Assembly: GCF_017813395.1 (NCBI RefSeq)
Contig: NZ_JAGIZB010000022.1
Span: 1-64,000 of the forward strand
Source of the DNA: Pararoseomonas baculiformis
GTDB lineage: Bacteria > Pseudomonadota > Alphaproteobacteria > Acetobacterales > Acetobacteraceae
Reading direction: 5' to 3'
Length of the DNA stretch: 64,000 nt
Position numbers and translations under genes: made by a program. Below the pieces are notes generated by a model. It was not told the DNA's origin. It made no database searches and saw nothing but the letters and a program-made list of their open reading frames with translations. This document shows positions 8,274-16,164 of the stretch, piece after piece (the first letter of the stretch is position 1; each line of letters begins with the position of its first letter).

Positions 8274-10064
8274 TTGCCCGATCATCACACCCCGCTCATC
8301 GCTACCATCGCCCTTGGCCTCCTGCTTGCCTTCATCCTCGGCATGATCGCCAACCGGCTGCGCGTCTCGCCCCTGGTCGGATATCTCCTGGCCGGCGTCG
8401 TGGTCGGGCCCTTCACGCCCGGCTACGTCGCGGACCAGCAGTTGGCGAACCAGCTCGCCGAGATCGGCGTGATCCTGCTCATGTTCGCCGTCGGCCTGCA
8501 TTTCTCCCTGAAGGACCTGATGGAGGTCCGCAGAATCGCCCTGCCGGGCGCGGTGGGGCAGATCATCGTCGCCACTGTCCTGGGCATGGGCCTGGGCTGG
8601 CTCTTCAACTGGGGCATCGGCGGCGGGCTCGTCTTCGGCCTCGCGCTGTCCGTCGCCTCCACCGTGGTGCTCATCCGCGCGCTGCAGGAGCGCCGCATCG
8701 CCGAGACGGAGCGCGGCCGCATCGCCATCGGATGGCTCATCGTGGAGGACCTGGCCATGGTCCTCGCCCTCGTGCTGCTGCCCGCCCTTGCGCCGGCCCT
8801 GCAGGGCGGTTCGGAGCTTTCCCTCAGCGCCCTGGCGCTCACCCTCGGCATCACGCTGGGCAAGGTGGCCGCCTTCGTCGCGCTCATGCTCATCGCCGGC
8901 CGGCGCGTGATCCCCTGGGTGATGCACCACGCCGCCCATACCGGCTCGCGCGAGCTGTTCCGCCTGGCCGTCTATGCCATCGCTCTCGGCGTCGCCTTCG
9001 GGGCGGCGGAGCTCTTCGGCGTTTCCTTCGCCCTGGGCGCCTTCTTCGCGGGCATGGTGATGGGCGAAAGCCAGCTTTCCCAGCGGGCGGCCGAGGAAGC
9101 CCTGCCGCTGCGCGATGCCTTCGCGGTGCTGTTCTTCGTATCCGTCGGGATGCTGTTCAACCCCTATATCCTCGTCACGGCGCCCTTCGCGGTGCTGGCG
9201 GTGGTCGCCATCATCGTCATCGGCAAGTCGGCGGCGGCCTATGCCATCGTGCGCGCCTTCGGCCATCCTTCGGGCACGGCGCTGACCATCTCGGCCAGCC
9301 TGGCGCAGATCGGCGAGTTCTCCTTCATCCTCGCCGGGCTTGGCGGCGCGCTGGGGCTGCTGCCGCCGGAAGGCCGGGACCTGATCCTGGCCGGCGCCAT
9401 CCTCTCCATCCTCATCAACCCCTTCCTCTTTGCCCTGGTGGAGAAGCGGCGCACCGCCGTGGCCGCCCGCGCCGCGCGCTCGGCCCGGCCCGTGCCGGAG
9501 ATGAAGGGACTCGCCGAGCCGGCACAGCCCGCGCCCCCGCCCGCCCGCCCGGTGGAACCAGCCCCCGCCGCGCCCGTGCCGCCTCCCGCCCCGGTGGAGG
9601 CCGCCCCTGTCCCGGCGGAGCCATCCACGGTGGCGCAGGCCATCGAGGAGCTGCCGCTCATGGAGGATCATGACGTGGTGATCGGCTATGGCCGGGTGGG
9701 CTGCCTTGTCGCGCATGGGCTGCGCGAAGCCGGCCGCCCCGTGCTCGTCTTCGAGGATGCCGAGACAACCATCGCCAGCGCCCGCACCGATGGCGTTCCC
9801 GCCGTGCTGGGCAATGCGGCGGACCCGGAGGTGCTGGCCGCGGCCAACCTGTCTGCCGCCCGGCGCCTTTTCGTCACGGTGCCCGAGGCCTTTGAGGCCG
9901 GGCAGGTGGTGGAGCAGGCCCGCGCCCTGAACCGCGACCTGGAGATCACCGCCCGTGCCCATTCCGACGCGGCGGCGGAGCATCTGCAACGCCTGGGCGC
10001 GGACCATATCGTGCTCAGCGAGCGCGAGGTGGCGCGGCGCATGCTGGAATACGCGGAGCGCTGA
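8274..10064 (+). CDS. Kef-type monovalent cation:proton antiporter with RCK domain
   Basis: A CPA2-family transporter of 596 residues, with about twelve hydrophobic segments up to residue ~395, a proline/alanine-rich linker (~400-455) and a C-terminal RCK/TrkA-N domain with a GYGRVG nucleotide-binding loop. It resembles the YbaL/RosB group that exchanges K+ or Na+ for H+ under control of the cytosolic domain. The frame opens further upstream, but homology starts at LPDHHTPLIATIAL. I therefore choose the TTG at 8274, with AGGA at 8263-8266. The 169-base gap after lipB may hold its promoter. Substrate ion is not predictable from sequence. Confidence 0.85.
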   Translation: MPDHHTPLIATIALGLLLAFILGMIANRLRVSPLVGYLLAGVVVGPFTPGYVADQQLANQLAEIGVILLMFAVGLHFSLKDLMEVRRIALPGAVGQIIVATVLGMGLGWLFNWGIGGGLVFGLALSVASTVVLIRALQERRIAETERGRIAIGWLIVEDLAMVLALVLLPALAPALQGGSELSLSALALTLGITLGKVAAFVALMLIAGRRVIPWVMHHAAHTGSRELFRLAVYAIALGVAFGAAELFGVSFALGAFFAGMVMGESQLSQRAAEEALPLRDAFAVLFFVSVGMLFNPYILVTAPFAVLAVVAIIVIGKSAAAYAIVRAFGHPSGTALTISASLAQIGEFSFILAGLGGALGLLPPEGRDLILAGAILSILINPFLFALVEKRRTAVAARAARSARPVPEMKGLAEPAQPAPPPARPVEPAPAAPVPPPAPVEAAPVPAEPSTVAQAIEELPLMEDHDVVIGYGRVGCLVAHGLREAGRPVLVFEDAETTIASARTDGVPAVLGNAADPEVLAAANLSAARRLFVTVPEAFEAGQVVEQARALNRDLEITARAHSDAAAEHLQRLGADHIVLSEREVARRMLEYAER

Positions 10065-10097
10065 CGGAAGCGGCGGCCCCGCGCATCTCCTGAACGA

Positions 10098-10125
10098 GAA
10101 AGGGCGCCCCGAGGGGCGCCCTTTC
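10098..10125. terminator. Strong bidirectional hairpin terminator
   Basis: A perfect 13-bp inverted repeat, 10098-10110 with 10113-10125, has a GA loop. The stem edges are A-rich on the left and T-rich on the right (CTTTCTGTTTT follows). It sits between the convergent antiporter and helicase genes and so can terminate both. Confidence 0.85.
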
Positions 10126-10130
10126 TGTTT

Positions 10131-11513
10131 TCAGCGGCTGCTGTCGCGGAAATCGGAGTCCCGCCAGGAGCGATCCTTCCGCTCCCCACGGGGCGCCTCC
10201 GGCCGTCGCTGCTGATTGCCGAAGCCCTGGCCGCGGCCCTGGCCGCCGCCGGGGCGCCCGGCAGCCTGGCCGCCGGGGCGGCCCTGCGCCTGGCGCTGCC
10301 CTTCGCGCGGCTGGCCGCCGCGGCTGTCGTCCCGCCGGGGCGGGCGCTGCTGCTGCTGGCGGTTCGGCCGGCGCGGCACCGGGCCGGTGGGAATGTCGCC
10401 CTCGGCCGGCACCTGCTGGCGGGTCAGCTTTTCCACGGCGCGGAGGAGGGAAACCTCATCCGGCGCAACCAGCGCCACCGCCTCGCCCGAGGCGCCGGCA
10501 CGGGCCGTGCGGCCGATGCGGTGGACATAGGTTTCGGGCACCTCCGGCAGGTCGTACTGGATGACGTGGGTCACGCCCTCCACGTCGATGCCGCGGGCCG
10601 CGATGTCGGTGGCCACCAGGATCGGCGCCGTGCCGCGCTTGAAGGCTTCCAGCGCCCGCTCGCGCTGACCCTGGCTCTTGTTGCCATGGATGGCGCCGGC
10701 GGCCAGGCCGTCCTGCTCCAGCTGCTTCACGATGCGGTCCGCGCCGTGCTTGGTGCGGCTGAACACCAGGGCACGGCCCACGCCCTCGCCGCGCAGCAGG
10801 TCGGCCAGGATGGCCCGCTTGCCTTCGGCACGGGTGTGGATCACGCGCTGGTTCACCCGCTCGGCTGTGGTGGCGACGGGCGTCACCTCCACGCGCACGG
10901 GGTCGGGCAGCAGCTCCTTCGCGAGCTTGGCGATGTCCTCCGGCATGGTGGCCGAGAAGAACATCGTGTGCTTCGTGCGCGGCAGCATGCCGGCGATGCG
11001 GCGGATCGAGGGCCAGAAGCCGCGGTCGAGCATCTGGTCGGCCTCGTCGAGGACGAAGACCTCAATGCCGTCCAGCTTCATGGCGCGCTGGTTCAGCAGG
11101 TCCATCAGCCGGCCCGGCGTCGCGATCAGCACGTCCACGCCCTTGGCCATGGCGCGCTTCTGCGGGTTCTCCGGCACGCCGCCGAAGACCAGCGCGGTGC
11201 TGGGGCGGATATGGCGGCCATAGGCCCGGATGCTCTCATGGATCTGCGAGGCGAGCTCGCGGGTCGGGGAGAGGATGAGCACGCGGCAGGTGAAGGGCGC
11301 CGCGCGCTTCGGGTCATTCGCCAGGCGGTGCAGCAGCGGCAGGGAGAAGGCCGCCGTCTTGCCGGTGCCGGTCTGGGCGATGCCCAGCACGTCGCGGCCC
11401 GCGATGGCGGCCGGAATGGCCTGGGCCTGGATGGGGGTGGGGGTGGTGTAGCCCTCTTCCTCCAGCGCGCGCAGAAGGGGCGCCGCGAGGCCGAGCTCGT
11501 TGAACTGTGTCAT
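10131..11513 (-). CDS. DEAD-box ATP-dependent RNA helicase, RhlE-like
   Basis: A 460-residue RNA helicase. The Q-motif region TPTPIQ is near residue 25, Walker A AQTGTGKT is at 46-53, the DEAD box reads LDEADQMLD, the SAT motif FSATMP follows, and the C-terminal RecA domain ends with HRIGRTARAG. After about residue 365 comes a basic tail rich in Arg, Gly, Gln and Pro, typical of RhlE-type proteins that remodel RNA in ribosome assembly or cold response. The open frame extends upstream, but the protein clearly starts at MTQFNELGL (ATG at 11513). It is monocistronic. Confidence 0.9.
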   Translation of the reverse strand: MTQFNELGLAAPLLRALEEEGYTTPTPIQAQAIPAAIAGRDVLGIAQTGTGKTAAFSLPLLHRLANDPKRAAPFTCRVLILSPTRELASQIHESIRAYGRHIRPSTALVFGGVPENPQKRAMAKGVDVLIATPGRLMDLLNQRAMKLDGIEVFVLDEADQMLDRGFWPSIRRIAGMLPRTKHTMFFSATMPEDIAKLAKELLPDPVRVEVTPVATTAERVNQRVIHTRAEGKRAILADLLRGEGVGRALVFSRTKHGADRIVKQLEQDGLAAGAIHGNKSQGQRERALEAFKRGTAPILVATDIAARGIDVEGVTHVIQYDLPEVPETYVHRIGRTARAGASGEAVALVAPDEVSLLRAVEKLTRQQVPAEGDIPTGPVPRRPNRQQQQRPPRRDDSRGGQPREGQRQAQGRPGGQAAGRPGGGQGRGQGFGNQQRRPEAPRGERKDRSWRDSDFRDSSR

Positions 11514-11787
11514 GGATTCCAATCGGGGCAGCCCGGTCCGGGGCCGCCAAGGCGGGTGGAGGCGCCCCGCGTGTCCGGTCGCATCCAGGGTATCAGACAG
11601 TGCGACGCCCTGGTCAGGGCCGCGCGCATCATTGCGCGGGGCGGCCGTCTCACGCGGCCAGGGCGCGTCCGCGGCTTGTGGCCGGGAACGGGCCCTACAT
11701 GGGGCAGGCGGTGCTGCGACGCAAGATGGAAGGGGGCAGGGCACGCGTGCGCTTGACGCGGGGCGGAACCCCGGCCAGCACGGGGGG

Positions 11788-12504
11788 ATGGGGCGCCAAC
11801 AACTCCTGCATCTCCCGGCCTTCCGGCTGAGCTGGCGGCAGCGCCTGCTGCGCGTCGCCCTGGTCCTGCTGCTGGCGCCCCTCGTTCTGATCCTGCTGTT
11901 CCGCTTCGTGCCGGTGCCCTTCACGCCGCTGATGGTCATACGCTCGGTCCAGGGAGAGGGATGGCGGCATGACTGGGTTCCGCTGGAACGGATCGCGCCC
12001 GCCCTGGCCCATTCGGTGATCGCATCCGAGGACAACCGCTTCTGCGAGCAGGCCCTGGGCTTCGATTTCCAGGCGCTGCAGGGACAGATCGAGGGCTGGT
12101 GGGACGGCGAGCGCCCGCGCGGCGCCAGCACCATCACCATGCAGACCGCCAAGAACCTTCTCCTCTGGCCCGGCCGCGACCCGGTGCGGAAGGCCGTCGA
12201 GGCCTGGCTGACCCCGCAGGTCGCCATTCTCTGGCCGAAGGAGCGGGTGATGGAGGTTTATCTGAACATCGTGGAGTTCGGCCCGGGCATCTACGGGGCC
12301 GAGGCGGCCGCCCAGGCGTTCTTCGACAAGCCAGCCTCCGCCCTGACCCGCCGGGAGGCGGCGCGGCTGGTCGCGGTGCTGCCCAACCCGCTGAACTGGT
12401 CCGCCGCGCGGCCTTCCGACCATGTGCAGCGCCGGGGCGGCATCATCGAACGGCGGGTGGGGCAGCTTGGCCCACTGCTGGACTGCGTGCGCCCGGATGC
12501 CTGA
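11788..12504 (+). CDS. mtgA: Monofunctional biosynthetic peptidoglycan transglycosylase
   Basis: Polymerises lipid II glycan strands. This is a GT51 domain alone, 238 residues as usual for MtgA, anchored by one N-terminal membrane segment (about residues 20-40). Catalytic glutamate block ASEDNRF and second block RGASTITMQTAKNL are present, followed by YLNIVEFGPGIYG and the FDKPASALTRREAA region. The ATG at 11788 is preceded by a G-rich ribosome site; the open frame upstream overlaps the helicase promoter and shows no homology. The 274 bases between the helicase and mtgA starts hold only the divergent promoters. Confidence 0.92.
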   Translation: MGRQQLLHLPAFRLSWRQRLLRVALVLLLAPLVLILLFRFVPVPFTPLMVIRSVQGEGWRHDWVPLERIAPALAHSVIASEDNRFCEQALGFDFQALQGQIEGWWDGERPRGASTITMQTAKNLLLWPGRDPVRKAVEAWLTPQVAILWPKERVMEVYLNIVEFGPGIYGAEAAAQAFFDKPASALTRREAARLVAVLPNPLNWSAARPSDHVQRRGGIIERRVGQLGPLLDCVRPDA

Positions 12505-12819
12505 TGGGGCCCGCGTTGGCAGCCTTGCTGAACGGATGCTTCCCGGAGAGGGCTCTGCCCTCTCCGGACCTCGCCCGCCAAGGGCCTGAGGCCCTTGGAA
12601 CCCCGTCTGGCTGCCGCGGATACGCTGCAAGCAGGGGTTTCTGCCCCTCATCCTGCCCTTGCAGTCGCCTCCGGTCATGGACCGGAGGCGCACCGTCAGC
12701 CGAGCCTTCCAAACTACTAAAAGAAGATGATGGAGAGGGGTCCGGGGAGAGGAAGAATTCCTTCTTCCTCTCCCCGGGACAGACCACCACCCCAGCATCA
12801 GACCAAAGCCCCGCCGCCA
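12505..12819. repeat. Non-coding stretch packed with hairpins (REP/BIME-like)
   Basis: This 315-base gap between mtgA and the GntR gene has no credible gene but four inverted repeats in a row. They are 12543-12553/12557-12567 (perfect 11 bp, loop TCT), 12578-12586/12590-12598 (perfect 9 bp, loop TGA), 12666-12676/12680-12690 (perfect 11 bp, loop ATG) and 12740-12757/12762-12780 (18 bp with one bulged base, loop TTCC). The local A/T-rich island around 12711-12740 is unlike its surroundings. The arrangement resembles intergenic palindromic repeat families of alphaproteobacteria and probably also terminates the convergent transcripts. Confidence 0.7.
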
Positions 12820-13584
12820 TCACCCGCGCCCGGGCGCCCTTCGCAGCCGGCTGACATAGGAGAAGCGCCCGGCCGGGTGCAGGCTGAGGCTGACGGCCAG
12901 GGGTGCGCCGGAGGGGTCCAGGTAGCGGTGGGTGATCGCGAGGGCGTGGGCGCCCGCCGGGATGTCCAGCGCTTCGGCCGCTTCGCCTGATGGGATGCCC
13001 GAGGCGCGGATCTCCTGCACCACTTCGGCGATCGGCCGGCCGGACCAGGCGGCCAGCACGGCGGCGATCAGCTCCCCGGCCTCCCCGCCGCGCAGACGCT
13101 GTTCCAGATCTGGCGGCGCGGCCTCGGCATCGGCATGGGTTTCGGTCCAGCAGAGCGCGGGCCCGCCATCGGCGGGGACCCGGCGGCTGGCAATCCGCAG
13201 CCAGTGGCGGCCCGCCCGTAGCCCTTGCTCCTGCTCCATCGCGTGATCCGCCACGACGGACCCGACCTCCAGGATCTCGCGCCGCGTCTCGGCCGCGTAT
13301 TGCAGCAGGTCTCCGATCTCCGCGAGGGATTGGAGATAGACGCCCCGGTTGTTCGGGCCGAGGGCCGTGACCCGCGTGCCCGCGCGCCGCCGCCGGGAAA
13401 CCAGTCCCAGCTCCTCCAGCCGGTCCAGCGCTGCGCGCATCGTGGCGCGGCTGACGCCCCGCTCCGCCGCCATTTCCAGCTCGGGCGGCATCTGGGAGCC
13501 GAGCGGGTGGCGCCCATCGGCGATTTCCTTGGCGAGTTCCCGGGCCAGGGAGACATAGCGCGGCTCGGACGGGGCAGGCGGCAT
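12820..13584 (-). CDS. GntR-family transcriptional regulator with UTRA domain
   Basis: A 254-residue repressor-type protein. The N-terminal winged helix (about residues 8-75) contains the SRATMRAALDRLEELGLV recognition segment, and the C-terminal UTRA effector-binding domain covers about 95-245, ending with the family-typical RFSYVSRL strand. HutC-like GntR proteins have this layout, usually sensing a small metabolite. The start chosen is the ATG at 13584, because 22 extra upstream codons have no homology. It is divergent from the receptor-lyase-oxidoreductase module at 13684-17280, which it probably controls through the palindrome at 13653-13671. Confidence 0.85.
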   Translation of the reverse strand: MPPAPSEPRYVSLARELAKEIADGRHPLGSQMPPELEMAAERGVSRATMRAALDRLEELGLVSRRRRAGTRVTALGPNNRGVYLQSLAEIGDLLQYAAETRREILEVGSVVADHAMEQEQGLRAGRHWLRIASRRVPADGGPALCWTETHADAEAAPPDLEQRLRGGEAGELIAAVLAAWSGRPIAEVVQEIRASGIPSGEAAEALDIPAGAHALAITHRYLDPSGAPLAVSLSLHPAGRFSYVSRLRRAPGRG

Positions 13585-13612
13585 CGCGGCATTGGTAGGG
13601 CCTGCCCGGGCG

Positions 13613-13640
13613 TTGACAAGCGGGCGCGAACTCCAATAGG
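13613..13640 (+). promoter_or_regulatory. Candidate promoter for the receptor-lyase-oxidoreductase module
   Basis: A perfect -35 hexamer TTGACA lies at 13613-13618, and a weak -10-like AATAGG is centred near 13638, about 16 bases on. The palindrome at 13653-13671 would cover the start of transcription, consistent with repression. The -10 is poor, so this is a candidate only. Confidence 0.4.
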
Positions 13641-13652
13641 ACCGGACCAATA

Positions 13653-13671
13653 CAAAAGTTCGAACCTTTTG
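13653..13671. promoter_or_regulatory. Palindromic operator candidate in divergent promoter
   Basis: CAAAAGTTCGAACCTTTTG is an almost perfect palindrome around TTCGAA, with one inserted base in the right arm. It lies 13 bases before the ATG of the receptor gene and 68 bases from the divergent GntR gene. The size and position suit a GntR dimer site; binding is inferred. Confidence 0.5.
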
Positions 13672-13683
13672 ATGGAGGAACCC

Positions 13684-14682
13684 ATGGCCCCGACACGCCG
13701 CACGATCCTGTCCGCCTCCCTCGCCGCTGCCGCCAGCCTATCGGCACCCGGGGTGCTCCGTGCCCAGCCCGCCGGCTATCCGGAGCGGCCCATTCGCCTG
13801 ATCCTGCCCTTTTCCGCGGGCGGGCCGACGGACACGCTGGGGCGCGTCTTCGCCGAGCAGCTTTCGAAGCAGATGAATGCGCGCGTGCTGGTGGAGAACC
13901 GCACCGGCGCGGGCTCCACCATCGGGGCCGATGTGGTCGCCAAGGCCGCGCCCGATGGCTACACGCTGCTGTTCAACAATCTCTCCCACTCCATCAATCC
14001 CAGCCTCTACCGCCGCATGCCTTATGACAGCGTGGCGGATTTCGTGCCGGTGAGCGTGCTGATGGAGGGGCCCGTCGTCGTGCTGGTCGGGGCGAACTCG
14101 CCCTTCCGCACGCTGAAGGAACTGATCGAGGCCGCCCGCGCGCGGCCGGACCACTATGACTTCGGCTCGGCGGGCAACGGCTCCGCCGCGCATGTCTCCA
14201 TGGTGCAGATCCTGGCCCGCACCGGGGCCCGCATGAACCACATCGTCTATCGCGGCGTGGCGAATGCGATGACGGACCTGCTGGCCGGCACCATCGTGTC
14301 GGTGAACGACACCTCCACCACCGCGCTCGGCAGCATCCGCGGCGGCATGGTGCGCCCGCTTGCCGTCACCTCCCCCGCCCGCGTTCCCTTCCTGCCGGAC
14401 CTCCCGACGGTGCGCGAGAGCGGCATCCCCGAGCTGGCGGATTTCCAGATGTCCACCTGGAACATGCTCTTCGCCCCGGCCGGCACGCCGCAGCCCATCA
14501 TCGATCGCCTGCATGGCGAGGTGCGGAGCGCGATGAAGGATCCCGGTTTCGTCGCCAGGCTCGCCGAGCTGGGGAACGTGCCCATGCCGGATGCGAATCT
14601 CGCCGGCACCCGCGCCTTCCTCGTCTCCGAGGTGGAGCGCTGGCGCGATGTCATGAACCAGGCGGGAATCCGCCCCGAATAA
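13684..14682 (+). CDS. Bug-family tripartite tricarboxylate-type solute receptor
   Basis: A 332-residue periplasmic binding protein of the Bug/TctC family. The leader has a twin-arginine-like TRRTILS and a probable cleavage after LRAQ. The mature part begins YPERPIRLILPFSAGGPTD, the family hallmark, followed by VENRTGAGSTIG and PDGYTLL. Bug receptors bind small carboxylates or amides in the periplasm; the ligand is unknown. The TctA/TctB membrane subunits are absent nearby, so it is an orphan receptor. GGAGG five bases before the ATG at 13684 supports this start. It precedes a lyase gene by 45 bases, in a likely operon. Confidence 0.9.
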   Translation: MAPTRRTILSASLAAAASLSAPGVLRAQPAGYPERPIRLILPFSAGGPTDTLGRVFAEQLSKQMNARVLVENRTGAGSTIGADVVAKAAPDGYTLLFNNLSHSINPSLYRRMPYDSVADFVPVSVLMEGPVVVLVGANSPFRTLKELIEAARARPDHYDFGSAGNGSAAHVSMVQILARTGARMNHIVYRGVANAMTDLLAGTIVSVNDTSTTALGSIRGGMVRPLAVTSPARVPFLPDLPTVRESGIPELADFQMSTWNMLFAPAGTPQPIIDRLHGEVRSAMKDPGFVARLAELGNVPMPDANLAGTRAFLVSEVERWRDVMNQAGIRPE

Positions 14683-14727
14683 GCGCCCGCGCAGCCGTAT
14701 CAACCGTCCGAGGTCACCGCCCCAGCC

Positions 14728-16080
14728 ATGCCCAGCACGCCCCTCGATTCCGCCCTGTTCCGCGACATGTTCGGCACGCCGGAGATGCGCGCCATCTTCT
14801 CCGACGAAGCGCTGGTCGGCCGCTATGTGGAGGTGGAGGTCGCGCTTGCCCGGGCGGAGGCCCGTTGCGGGATCATACCCGCCGAGGCGGCGGAACGGAT
14901 CGCGGCCGCCGGCGCGAAGCCCAGCTTCGACTGGGCGCGGCTGAAGCAGGAAACGGAGAATGTCGGCTATCCGATCCTGCCCCTCGTCCACCAGCTTTCG
15001 GAGTTGGCGGGGGAGGCGGGGCGCTATGTCCATTGGGGCGCCACCACCCAGGACATCATGGACATGGCGAGCGTGCTGCAGATCCGCGCCGCGCTGGACC
15101 TGGTGGAAGCCGATATCGAGGCGCTGCGCGGAATCCTGGCCGATCTCGCCGCGCGCCACCGCGATACGCCCATGGCCGGCCGCACCCATCTGCAACAGGC
15201 GCTGCCCGTCACCTTCGGCTACAAGGTCGCCATCTGGCTCGCGGCCATGGACCGGCATGCGGAGCGGCTGGCGCAGCTTCGCCCGCGCGTGCTGGTTGGC
15301 CAGTTCGCCGGCGCGGCGGGAACCCTCGCCTCGCTCGGGGAGGATGGCTTCCGGGTGCAGGAGGCTCTTTGCCAGGAACTCGGCCTGGGGCAGCCCGCCA
15401 TCACCTGGCATGTGGCGCGGGACGGGCTGGCCGAGGCCGTGGCCTTCCTGGGGCTGGTGACGGGCACGCTGGCGAAGGTCGCCACCGACATCATGCTGAT
15501 GATGTCCACCGAATTCGGCGGCGAGGTAATGGAGCCCTTCGTGAAGGGCCGCGGCGCCTCCTCCACCATGCCGCAGAAGCGCAACCCGATCTCCTCCGAG
15601 ATCATGCTCGCCACCGCCAAGGCGGTGCGGCAGCAGGTGGCGCTGATGCTGGACGCGATGGTGCAGGATTTCGAGCGCGCCACGGGGCCCTGGCACCTGG
15701 AATGGCTGGCCCTGCCGGAGAGCTTCACCCTGACCGCCTCCTGCCTGCATCAGGCGAAGTTCGCCCTTTCCGGGCTGACGGTGGATACGGGCCGGATGCG
15801 CGCCAACCTGGACATGTCGGGCGGCCTCATCGTCGCGGAGGCGGTGATGATGGCGGCGGCTCCCGCGCTCGGGCGCCAGCACGCGCATGACGTGGTCTAT
15901 GATGCCTGCCGCGCCGCGATCACCTCCGGCCGCGGCCTCGCCGAGGCGCTGATGGAGGTGCCGGAGGTGGTGGAGGCGCTCGGCGGGCCGGACGGCGTGC
16001 GGCGGCGTTGCGATCCGGCGAATTATCTGGGCCTTGCCCCCGCCATGGTGGACCGGGTGCTGGCGGCGCGGCGCCGCTAG
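14728..16080 (+). CDS. Fumarase/aspartase-superfamily lyase, 3-carboxy-cis,cis-muconate cycloisomerase-like
   Basis: A 450-residue member of the lyase superfamily that includes adenylosuccinate lyase, argininosuccinate lyase and PcaB. HWGATTQDIMD in the first third and GRTHLQQALPVTFGYK in the second conserved region are visible. The superfamily signature GRGASSTMPQKRNPISSE around residue 275 contains the catalytic serine loop. The length and C-terminal domain fit PcaB-like cycloisomerases better than PurB, but no other protocatechuate gene is nearby. The true substrate, probably a carboxylate imported with help of the adjacent receptor, is uncertain. An ATG start at 14728 is used. Confidence 0.8.
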   Translation: MPSTPLDSALFRDMFGTPEMRAIFSDEALVGRYVEVEVALARAEARCGIIPAEAAERIAAAGAKPSFDWARLKQETENVGYPILPLVHQLSELAGEAGRYVHWGATTQDIMDMASVLQIRAALDLVEADIEALRGILADLAARHRDTPMAGRTHLQQALPVTFGYKVAIWLAAMDRHAERLAQLRPRVLVGQFAGAAGTLASLGEDGFRVQEALCQELGLGQPAITWHVARDGLAEAVAFLGLVTGTLAKVATDIMLMMSTEFGGEVMEPFVKGRGASSTMPQKRNPISSEIMLATAKAVRQQVALMLDAMVQDFERATGPWHLEWLALPESFTLTASCLHQAKFALSGLTVDTGRMRANLDMSGGLIVAEAVMMAAAPALGRQHAHDVVYDACRAAITSGRGLAEALMEVPEVVEALGGPDGVRRRCDPANYLGLAPAMVDRVLAARRR

Positions 16081-16164
16081 GGCCTGGCCAAGGGGGCCTT
16101 GTGCTCATGGCATCCGGGCCGAGAATGGCCCGAGCACCGTGACCGCAAGGAAAAGCCCCTACCG

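Noticed and set aside
8013-10007. Minus-strand open frame of 664 codons
   Set aside because: Antisense to the antiporter; the repetitive His/Glu/Arg content reflects the complement of hydrophobic codons.
12727-12990. Short plus-strand frame beginning in the hairpin region
   Set aside because: It runs through the inverted repeat and into the antisense of the GntR gene, so it is not a gene.
14728-16080. Lyase called as purB
   Set aside because: The PcaB-like C-terminus and the catabolic context do not fit a housekeeping adenylosuccinate lyase, although the superfamily signature is shared.
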